Shown here: positions 1-7,763 of the stretch, piece after piece
Layout of the letters: each line of letters begins with the position of its first letter
Numbering within the stretch: position 1 is the stretch's first letter
Source of the DNA: Goniomonas avonlea
Taxonomy: Eukaryota > Cryptophyceae > Goniomonadida > Goniomonadaceae
Reading direction: 5' to 3'
Length of the DNA: 10,477 nucleotides
Assembly: GCA_003573635.1 (NCBI GenBank)
Contig: QUTJ01031232.1
Span: forward strand, 1-10,477
The notes under the pieces: model-generated
What the model was told of the DNA's origin: nothing
The model's database searches: none
Seen by the model: the letters and a program-made list of their open reading frames with translations, nothing else
Translations under genes and position numbers: made by a program

Positions 1-161
1 CGTCGGCCACCCATGTCAGATACAAAGCCACAAGTTGGCCCACTGAAAGAATGCATCTGTGCGAGCAACCAGAGCCAGTTACATCCAAAATCCCATGTCA
101 ATTGCGACTCTGGCAGGCTGTGGCAGCCCTGCGGCCACACAAATGGGGCCATTTGGGCGAG

Positions 162-199
162 CTGGTAAAAATTTTACCAGACGCTGGTAAATTTACCAG
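162..199. repeat. Two adjacent AT-centred palindromes sharing CTGGTAAA/TTTACCAG arms
   Basis: Two palindromes lie 22 bp apart. The first, 162-180, has 9-bp arms CTGGTAAAA / TTTTACCAG around one central A. The second, 184-199, is a perfect 16-bp palindrome, CTGGTAAATTTACCAG. The shared arms suggest paired binding sites or the remains of a small inverted-repeat element. No gene next to them is supported, so the role is unknown. Confidence 0.75.
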
Positions 200-776
200 G
201 TGTATGAAGTAGGCACTAGAAGTTTTCTGTTGGGCCGACGAAGTCCCATGAGCAACCGCGAGACCGAAGCCCACCTGGGACCTGAGGACCACAAGATGCT
301 GGAGGCCGCCGACACGCTTGCGCCGATTCCGCATCATAAAAATATGGCACCACAGTGAGTTTTAGCTTTTGCCCTTGTTGTTTCGGTTTAGGTTGAAGCA
401 TTCTTAATGGGGTGTGGATTGGAGATGTTCAACGGAGGCTGGAGATCAGGGTGCAAGCGGGTGCAGAGGTTTGGGTACTGGAATCGACAGTCAGTATGTA
501 GCGCTTAGGTTGAATGCAAAAGGAAAAAATGTACTTTAATTGATGTACTTTGCAATCCGCAGTGTATCTTGTGCTGCCATTGAGTCACCTGTGATACTGA
601 CACGTTGCATGCAGGCTTGAGCCCCCTTTGTCCTTTGGCTGAAGTATATGTGTTTTTTTTGCCTAATGTTCTCGGTTTCCACCTTCTCACGCCCTTCTAA
701 ATTCTGACTAGATCTCTCACACAGACTGCTCAGACAAAGTTTAACACATTTGCAAGTACGCCAAGAGTTGTGCTCT

Positions 777-835
777 GTGCAGTCCAGTTCGAGAGTGCAG
801 TCCAGTTCGAGAGTGCAGTCCAGTTCGAGAGTGCA
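777..835. repeat. 18-bp tandem repeat, three copies
   Basis: The unit GTGCAGTCCAGTTCGAGA is repeated three times without change (777-830) and followed by the start of a fourth copy (GTGCA). The open frames across it are by-products of a unit divisible by three. The word GAGAGTGC formed at the unit junction recurs elsewhere in the window. Confidence 0.9.
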
Positions 836-849
836 ATGTGTGTCACTGT

Positions 850-1205
850 GTGAGAGGGATTGCACCTGACACTAAAGTGCAGCACCCCTGAACACACATT
901 GGTCAGTACCCTTGAGGGCTGGCGCATGGTGCTAGGAGGTTGGGCCTGACACTAAAGTGCAGCACACTCTCACACACTCACAAAATCTGAGTCACACACT
1001 CACGCACACCAGAGAGTGCAGCGCAGTAGGGTGCGCGAGTGAGTTGCACATGGCTTTCCATCTCTCACACATACACACACACCCCGCATGTGTACAACCT
1101 CGCACACACACACACACCCACTCACTCACTCACTCCTGCTCTCTGTCTCTCTCTCGCGAGAGTGCAGTGTGTGAGAGGGATTGCACCTCACACTAAAATG
1201 TGCTA
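850..1205. repeat. Dispersed repeat family, three diverged copies
   Basis: A module resembling GTGAGAGGGATTGCACCT followed by GACACTAAAGTGCAGCAC occurs at 850-885. Its second half occurs at 945-966, and a diverged full copy at 1159-1205 (CACACTAAAATGTGC at the end). The copies are in the same orientation and separated by CA-rich DNA, so this looks like local duplication, not an identifiable transposon. Confidence 0.7.
1063..1156. repeat. CA / CACT / CT microsatellite cluster
   Basis: This is a run of simple sequence: CACACA tracts, then (CACT)n around 1119-1134, then CT-rich sequence ending in CTCTCTCTCGCGAGAG. I see no coding signal; it separates two copies of the dispersed repeat family. 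Confidence 0.8.
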
Positions 1206-2416
1206 GTGACGACACCAACGAGGTGATGTTTTGGCTCGGCTTGGAGGAGGATATTCAATACGACTTTTGTGCACACTTTGTTTGATTGTGTCTTCTTATA
1301 TGCATATAACAGACTCAAATGTGCTCCAAGCAAACTGCTCCCGCTGCTGCANAACTCTCTCCTTCTTGAAATAAATTTAGTGGTGGCACTGCAGCCTGGC
1401 TATGGGCATGGCACACACTTAGGTGGTCAGAGAAAGAGAGAGAGATCATTAAAATACCAGTCAGCGGCAGCACACATGGGAGCATTGACCAGAACATGCC
1501 ATATCTCAGCAACCAGTGCTCAAAGTATCACCAAAATTCCAGAGCATCCTCACCTCAGTGTTGCCAGCACACCCTGAAATTTTCAAGACGATCCGACAAC
1601 TTTGAGAAAAATACAGAAAAGGTCTAGGGCCTATANAGGGCGACCTTTAGGGAGATATAGGCCCTAGGTGTCAACTAGGGTGTGTAATACAAGCGCTGGG
1701 ATTAAAAGATTTTCGACACCCAAAACAACCACTCTTTTGTGGGTTTGGTTGGCCCGGCTTAGATTTTCAACACAACACTTGATCAGAGCTGAGATTTTCA
1801 TGCTGCGACTTTCTAATCATTTTTTCCCCATTTTTTTTAGCTCCTATCTCGTTTTTGTACATTAAAAAGCAGTTGGTCATATGTAATTATTTGTCTCCGG
1901 TTGCATATATTCAGGATCGATAGACACATGGTTTTGGGCAGCTCGATGTGACAGCGTTCCAACTTGATGCAAGTTGATGGAAGTCACGCAGAGAGTGCAC
2001 TGATGGGTGATTGAGCTTGACGCCACCCTCCCTGTTCTTCTTCACTCTCTGCTCCTTCCCCCGACTGTACTTGCGATTCTTCATCGGTTCGCGCCGCTTG
2101 CGCGCGAATAACAAGCACACGCGAAATTCTCCTTGGATCACATATGGCTACTTCAATTACAAAATTGGCGAAATCGAGCCGGCGCGGAGATTTTTGTGGC
2201 GTGGATAATGATCTGTCTTAACACGACGCAGCTGAGATTTTTCCCTATGTGGTCGTGCTGGCGAAGATTTTTTCAAAAAGTACCCGGGAAAAACCTCTTC
2301 GAGGCCAGCGCTTGTACTGTATCAGTCTGTATACCAGTGTATGGTCGCAAGAGCGATAACCGATCTCTTCTCTCCTTGGAGAGGCGGGCACGCTTGTCAA
2401 CTCGAACCTTCACAGC
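1206..2416. other. Upstream region without a supported gene
   Basis: This stretch is AT-richer than the rest, especially 1680-1900, and contains two ambiguous bases (about 1352 and 1636). It holds an AATAAA at 1370-1375 and a T-rich run ending in TAG at about 1829-1840 that looks like a splice acceptor, which could belong to a 5' untranslated exon of the gene starting at 2417. A pyrimidine-rich stretch lies just before that start codon. I see no TATA box or other promoter element I would defend. Confidence 0.5.
1624..1667. repeat. Perfect 12-bp inverted repeat (stem-loop)
   Basis: CTAGGGCCTATA at 1624-1635 is exactly complementary to TATAGGCCCTAG at 1656-1667, leaving a 20-nt loop that contains an ambiguous base (1636). 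It could form a hairpin in DNA or RNA. It is not followed by a T-run and there is no adjacent gene, so no terminator or RNA function is assigned. Confidence 0.75.
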
Positions 2417-5400
2417 ATGTCCGGCCTTCTGCAACATTATGGCCTTCTCTGCAATCCCTTTAACGACAGAACTGCAGAGCAGTCAAATATGCACAGCGGT
2501 TCGTTCTATACCCATTCGGAGCTTGCGGTACGCGGACCCTTTGTCATGCTATCTGTCCAGCTGACTGAGATTTCAAATGCGCAGCAATTCACTCCCAGCC
2601 CAAGCACCTACCTCTGTTTTGGCCGACGCGGTTCAGGAAAGACAACGATTCGCAAGCATATTGAGAAGGTGTATGAAGAGTACAATTCCAAAGAAGCCAA
2701 GCCTTTCTTCATCGTGAACTTGTGCGAGCCGGGACACCTGAACGACTTCTTGATCAACTTCAGGCTCAACCTGCAGCAGGCTCAGCTCACGAAGGACAAG
2801 GACGGGGGAAAAGACAAAGAGGTTGTTACTGCTGTTGTTGTTTGTCCTTGCTCTCTCTGAATGCGTTGTTCAGTGGGACACGGCCTTCGCAGAGCACTGG
2901 ACTGGAAACGACATGGTGCGCACTCCTGGCCGTGGAATACCATCTAACCAGTTTCGCAGATCGACTGTGTAGTGTCCAGTGCTATCACCAAACTCATTGA
3001 GCAAATGTATGTTCATGGCTCAGAAATTGAGCACATGCTGCTTCAGGACCCGGGCTTGATGAGGATGAAGCAGTTCCTAATTCTTGCGCACCTCTACGGA
3101 AAGGTTGACAACGCTACACTCTTCCGGATGCGTTACTCTCTCCTTCGGAAACCCCAGATTAGCACCAGCGCGCTACTGATGAATTGTTCAATTGTTCTAG
3201 GTGCCGCAGTTCCAGTCACTTTGCTCGCAAGGAATTTCTCGGATACCATCTCGCAAACGGTAACCGCTTGCTTGCTGTTTCCTTCGTTGTCTTGTTGTCT
3301 GCTCTTTTATTCTTGTTGATACCGCTGTTGTAGGTTGGGAAGGTGACAGCATTCTTCGCTTCTCAGCTCGAGCGACTGCCGTTCGTGTCTGCCCATCCAC
3401 GTCTGGGCGCGCTTGCTTTAGGCTGTCTCGGTGTTGGTGGGTTCTTGCTTCGTCGGCAATACTTGACGATGACCGAGGTAAGAGTTGTTCCTTTGTCCTG
3501 AGCTTGCCAATATGTCCCGCTGTTCGCAAGAATGCGAACACTGAGAATGCAACACGGCCACAACACGCCCGCCAATCACACTCCCATTGAAGACCCAATG
3601 TTTTGTCCCCACGTCTGTTCGTCGCCCAACCCCATTATGTTTCGTCAATTCTGTAGCGCCCACTTCCTCGTCACACCGAATGGTTTGTCGATTCAGTTCT
3701 CTCCCCAATACCTGGCGCAGAGGCGGCGCGTGGAAGAACTCACCAAGGCAATCCGCGTCTTGTCCCCGACTCGCCACCAGCACGGCACAGCTGCCTTGCT
3801 GCACCAGGTGACTGTGCTTGGCCAATGGATATCTCATCTCCAGTCAGCTGTTCGCTTGCCGCAGCTCGTGTCTACCCTTGAACCCCAGCCACGTGTGCCG
3901 CAGCTGATCGCAGTCTTGTCCGCAGCTGTTCACTGAAAAGTCCGAGGAGACGGCAGCCAACATCCAGTCTAACTGGGTCGGCACGTCGCCCAACAACAAG
4001 CTCGAGAAGTTGAGAGACCTCGTCAAGGCTCTTGGCTACCGTGGCCTTGCTATATTTGGAGACTGCTTCGACGAGGTTTGCCCTTTGGTGTCTGAATCTC
4101 GCTGTGGCGTTGTGCGTTGGGTCGGTGCCTGTGCTTGGGTCTGCATGCATGCGCTTCCTCTTGCTCTCCCTCGCCCTCTCCTCCCCCCCGTTCCTTCTCC
4201 CTCCCTCTCCCTCTCCCTCTCCCTCTCCCTCTCCCTCTCCCTCTCCCGTCGGTCTCAAGGTTTGCCCTTGGTCGCTGTTCACCCACATCGCGCAGGTGGA
4301 GCTGTTGGACCCAATCCAGAATCCTCTCTCCTTGAAGAAATTCGCTTGTGTGAGTTCCTGTTGTTCGAGTGCTTGTTGTGACGGCGCAGGTGATATCTAG
4401 CATATCTGTCGTCTCCTTGTCACCCTGTGCGCCAACGACAGTTCCTGACGCTCGCTCCCGAATGCGTGGAGTCTGCTACGAGTGTGCCAATTCGTGCCTC
4501 GTCTGACGCCAAACACTCCTCTATTGCTGGCGTACTTGGTTGATGCAACACGCGCACACATGCTTGCCTGGCGTCCCTCCTGCAGTCAGTGCCTGCCGTC
4601 TGGCGCATCGGCCCATGCCTGCGCACGCGTCAAGCCGCACCTCGTCGCTGCCTAAACCCACCCACCGTCGCGTTTCAAACCCGCTATGCCTGTCTGCCTC
4701 CTCTCTGTGAATTGACTGGTTCTGGGCTCACTGTGGGTCCTCCAGGAAATTTGCCGCAATGACATTCTGAGCTTCGGCTACATGCACTTCTTCTTCCCGG
4801 ACTCTCGCCAGAAGCTCAACCTCAACACTAGCTCCGTCGTTGAGGTACAACCTTCTTGTGTGTGGATTCTCACCTTCCAGTGAGCTGCTTGAAATTCGAC
4901 ACACCAGCTTCAGCAGTAGTTCACTGAGCTTTGCCTCACTGTGGGTAACTATGAGTTGGGTAACTGTGAGTTTTCTGACAGTGGGTAACTGTGGGTTTGG
5001 CGTTTGTTCTAACTCTGGGTGTAACACTTGATGCAGCCTGTCGTCACCGTGAGCGGCAGACGTTGTATCTCGAGCCATTACACACTCGGCCCACGCATGC
5101 ACGGACACTCTCACACACACAACCGTAACTGTTGTCGCGCACTGACTCGCTCCGCGTGTCCCTTCTGCCATGCACGCGCTTTTTTCAGAGATGGAACCCT
5201 TCCGAACCTGAACCTACCAGCCACCCTGGTCCATCGTCTGAGCCGTGTTCATTCGACCCCCAAAGTATTTGAACTGCTGTAACCTGTTGGCCTGTCTCCC
5301 CTTGCCCACCCTTGGCCGGCACTGAGGCGGTTGGCAGGTTGACGGGTGACTCTTTTTCCTCTCAGCCCAAAACTAGACATGCCACTAGCGTTGAATGTAA

Positions 5401-5927
5401 AACACGGCTCCAGGTGTCGCGATTTGATCGTCATACTATCCGGGACCTCTCTTGGTCCAGGCAGCAGCTGCGTGAGCTCGCCGAGCGACGCTTCACCCAG
5501 AACCAGGTCGGCCCCTCAAATCAAATCACAAACAAAACCTCGTCAAGTCAAATCATCTTCTTTTTTTGCTTTTTGCATCCCTCTGCAGTGTCGGCTCTGC
5601 AGTGTCTGAGGTGCTTGATTCTCTCTCGCTCTCTCTCGCCCTCTCTCTCGCTCTCTCTCTCTCGCTCTCTCCGTCGCACACTCAGGGGTCACCCGCGGCC
5701 GACAGGACCCGAAGATGAAGGACAAGCCGACGTTCACGGACATGTTCCAGCAGATCAAGCAGGACGACTTGGAGTCCTCCCTCGCCAAGCTCGAGACGCC
5801 TCGCCAGCTCTTCATTTGCATGTCGCATTTGTTCTCCCGCCTGGAGCAGAACCAGTCGACCGACTACCAGGCAACTGCACCAGATGTCGAGATCTCTGTC
5901 GCTCACGCGCAACGTGAGACCGTGTAA
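2417..5927 (+). CDS. KAP-like P-loop NTPase with two internal hydrophobic segments, nine exons
   Basis: Predicted membrane-associated P-loop NTPase; substrate and partners are unknown. Proposed exons: 2417-2821, 2874-2915, 2960-3259, 3334-3477, 3926-4075, 4296-4349, 4746-4844, 5366-5506 and 5706-5924, with stop TAA at 5925-5927. This gives about 518 residues. All exon lengths are multiples of three, so all introns are phase 0 (44 to 521 bp). What is visible: an N-terminal YGLLCNPF motif (residues 8-15), Walker A GRRGSGKT (69-76), hydrophobic stretches at about 217-239 and 273-288, Walker B-like LAIFGDCFDE (338-347), an RFDRHTIRDLSW segment (417-428) and TPRQL (476-480). Membrane segments inserted between Walker A and Walker B are a hallmark of KAP NTPases; the last two motifs resemble the C-terminal part of KAP/STAND-type ATPase domains. 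The start is the first ATG of a long open frame in a good context (CACAGCATG). Weak points: the 448-bp intron before exon 5 and the 396-bp intron before exon 7 could hide small exons, and the 3' end is uncertain because the TAA overlaps a GTAAGC donor. Gene very likely; family moderately sure. Confidence 0.82.
4201..4247 (+). repeat. CTCCCT hexanucleotide repeat in an intron
   Basis: Almost eight copies of CTCCCT lie in the 220-bp intron 4076-4295 of the NTPase gene, within a longer pyrimidine-rich stretch starting near 4155. The pyrimidines are on the sense strand upstream of the CGCAG acceptor at 4291-4295, so the repeat could add to the polypyrimidine tract. The long open frames here on both strands are repeat artefacts. 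Confidence 0.85.
4941..4995 (+). repeat. Imperfect repeats of KTGGGTAACT in an intron
   Basis: The ten-base word GTGGGTAACT or TTGGGTAACT occurs three times (starting near 4941, 4956 and 4981), followed by tGTGAGT-like sequence, inside the 521-bp intron 4845-5365. Each copy contains GGTAACT, which looks like a splice donor, but no exon fits beside them. Confidence 0.6.
5621..5672 (+). repeat. CTCTCG-rich pyrimidine tract before exon 9
   Basis: This is a degenerate CT repeat with regular G interruptions in the intron 5507-5705 of the NTPase gene. It lies just upstream of two candidate acceptors, CTCAG ending at 5685 and GACAG ending at 5705. Only the second keeps the reading frame open into exon 9. 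Confidence 0.8.
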
Positions 5928-6089
5928 GCGGCTGCAAGACAGTGCGAAACGGTTTCACGTTGGCTCAGACGGCTGCCCTCTCCTCGTAATTTTCTCCTGA
6001 TTTCTCCTGATTCACCGCAGTTGCAGCGCCAGCTTGTCTGTATTGGCTGTGACGGGTCGCCTGAGTCTGTGACCCGTCGCCTGTGTCTG

Positions 6090-6222
6090 CTGTCGGCTGT
6101 GGCGTTGTGCCTTGTGACGCGCTGTCACTCGCCTTGTCAACCCCGTGATCTGTCGGCTGTGGCGTTGTGCCTTGTGACGTGCTGTCACTCGCCTTGTCAA
6201 CCCCGTGATCTGTCGGCTGTGA
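6090..6222. repeat. 60-bp tandem repeat, 2.2 copies
   Basis: Units 6090-6149 and 6150-6209 are identical except for one base (C at 6120, T at 6180); a third partial copy begins at 6210. Each unit starts CTGTCGGCTGTG and ends CCCCGTGAT. The near identity points to a recent duplication. Open frames spanning it on both strands persist only because the period is a multiple of three. Confidence 0.92.
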
Positions 6223-6680
6223 CGTGTTGGGCTGTGACGTGAGGTGTCGATGGAGAGGTATCAACTCTGTGTAACGTGTCTCTGTGTCCGTGTCCGTGTG
6301 TGTAGCGTGTCCGCTGCGCGTGTGGCGTGTCGACTGTGCCGACGAGAGCCTGCTCCCGTCCAGGGCAGGGTGATTTGACAATCCCTGTGTATGCGGAGCC
6401 GTGACTTTCTTTGCTACTGTGTTGGGGCGCGGACTCGCAACGTCGCCCGTGGCTGTCGGGTGTCAGTGAGTGTTTCGCGTTGGCCGCCATGCCGCGCCTG
6501 TCAGTGCCACCGACCGCCCGGACTCGTTTGCGACGCCAACCACATTTTGATCTGACCCAAATGAACCACTCCTCTCGGTTGACTGTTGCGGGTACACAGT
6601 TCGTGAACCGAATATGTTTCAGCGTCTTTCAGGGGCGTATTAACTACCGGTACCACACATGATCCTCGGATGAAAGTTTA

Positions 6681-6760
6681 TGTGCACACGTCGTGAGATA
6701 TCCTTGAGGTGCATGTTGCTGCATGTTGCAGATGTACACACGTCGTGAGATATCCTTGCA
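6681..6760. repeat. Direct duplication with 52-bp offset
   Basis: TGTGCACACGTCGTGAGA at 6681 continues into TATCCTTG, and the same block recurs from 6733 with one substitution (TGTACACACG...). Both copies are followed by GCATGTTG-type words, which also repeat between them (6712-6729). It looks like a local tandem duplication with a small deletion. Confidence 0.85.
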
Positions 6761-6903
6761 TGTTGTGATACATGTAATGGCCTGACCGCACGGGGTTGAT
6801 CGCAAAGTCTCACCCTCTCGTCGTGCAAGGCTGCGGACGGCCAGTGTCCTAGAATCAAAGCAACTGCAAAAGTTGTGTCGGCATGGCCCTGGGTCCCGGC
6901 ATG

Positions 6904-7004
<101 letters not shown>

Positions 7005-7078
7005 ATCTGTCTCTGTCTCTGTCTCTCTCGTTCTTCCCTCTCTCTGGCGCCGCGCCAACAATCATCCGAAGCTTAACG

Positions 7079-7342
7079 ATGAAAACTCAGGGCCTGGTAG
7101 TTAATTTGGAGCCGACGCCTATGAAAGACGCCGAACATATTCGGTTCACGGACAGTGTACCTGCAGCCAACTCAACAACAGGCTCGAGCGCAGTGTGAGT
7201 GCAGCGCGATCCCGTCTCCAGAAAGCTTTTCTGCGCGTATACTCCCCCGAACCGTCACGGCAAGCGTGATAGAACTGTGTCCCACATCGGCTGGCGCCAA
7301 GAAGGTGTCCCATGTCTATGCTTTTCAAAAATTAATCAATAA
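7079..7342 (+). pseudogene. Possible coding remnant or unassigned exons, one in-frame TGA
   Basis: From ATG at 7079 one frame runs 88 codons to TAA at 7340-7342, interrupted only by TGA at 7196-7198. The part before the TGA contains LVVNLEPTPMKDAEHIRF; the part after contains YTPPNRHGKRDRTVSHIG and begins with GC-rich third positions like the real exons nearby. A GTGAGT donor at 7195 and a CTCCAG acceptor ending at 7221 would remove the stop as a 27-bp phase-2 intron, shorter than any other intron here. A second open frame overlaps at 7155-7427, so the choice of frame is not secure. It could be a decayed gene, distal exons of the NTPase gene, or chance. Not recognised. Confidence 0.25.
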
Positions 7343-7399
7343 GTCGAGCCATGGGGAAAGGGTTTTTACTCAAACCGCAGTGTTGCCCGTGCTGGGCCG

Positions 7400-7405
7400 A
7401 ATAAA
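7400..7405 (+). promoter_or_regulatory. AATAAA, possible polyadenylation signal
   Basis: This is an AATAAA hexamer on the plus strand, 58 bases after the TAA at 7342. It would suit a transcript ending near 7430, but it lies 1.5 kb from the proposed end of the NTPase gene and the hexamer is common by chance. Confidence 0.2.
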
Positions 7406-7680
7406 GTTTGTGGTGTCAGAGAGTTAAATTTTTGGTCAGTTGAGGATGATATCAGATTTAACGAACGCTAGCCAAGTGTTTTTCACCGACCAGCAGCGCG
7501 GCATGCAATCACCAAGGCGTGCTTGGAACAAGTTTTCTTGCTCTCAGCCGATATATACCTAGCTCTAAATTCTTGCGCAACATGAGGACGTGCCGGGCAA
7601 CGGCTGACCAGTCCATCTGACAGGAATGACCGGCACGTCGACCAGCTCATCGCCTGACCGGTGCGCCTGGCTGCTGCGTG

Positions 7681-7763
7681 TTGACCTTAGGTCATCGTGA
7701 CCTTGACCTTAGGTTATCGTGACCTTGACCTTAGGTCATCGTGACCTTGACCTTAGGTCATCG
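7681..7763. repeat. 22-bp minisatellite of TGACCT/AGGTCA palindromes
   Basis: There are about 3.8 copies of a 22-bp unit beginning TTGACCTTAGGTCATCG and ending TGACC (copies at 7681, 7703, 7725 and a partial at 7747; the second has one substitution). Each unit contains TGACCTTAGGTCA, a palindrome around one T (TGACCTTAGGTTA in the second copy), and the junctions create TGACCTTGACCT direct repeats. The last copy overlaps the proposed stop codon of the minus-strand gene. Confidence 0.93.

Noticed and set aside
1911-2141. 76-codon minus-strand open frame rich in Lys and Arg
   Set aside because: It could be a small basic protein divergent from the NTPase gene, but there is no recognised motif, no second exon and no codon evidence strong enough to call it.
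3197-3936. Several 100+ codon open frames, mainly on the minus strand
   Set aside because: They are shadows of exons 3 and 4 and the following intron. The plus-strand frame 3532-3936 has no splice-compatible join that I could defend, although a hidden small exon is not excluded.
4010-4403. Open frames on both strands with Ser-Pro, Leu-Ser, Gly-Glu or Gly-Arg runs
   Set aside because: They cross the CTCCCT repeat inside an intron; only the start of the plus-strand frame (to 4075) and 4296-4349 fit the NTPase gene.
5965-6490. Minus-strand frames with repeated THR/DHGVDKASDS-like blocks
   Set aside because: The protein repeats simply mirror the 60-bp DNA tandem repeat, whose period is divisible by three.
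7681-7763. CRISPR array or functional hormone response element
   Set aside because: The units are contiguous with no spacers, and nuclear receptors are not expected in such an organism; it is treated as a minisatellite.
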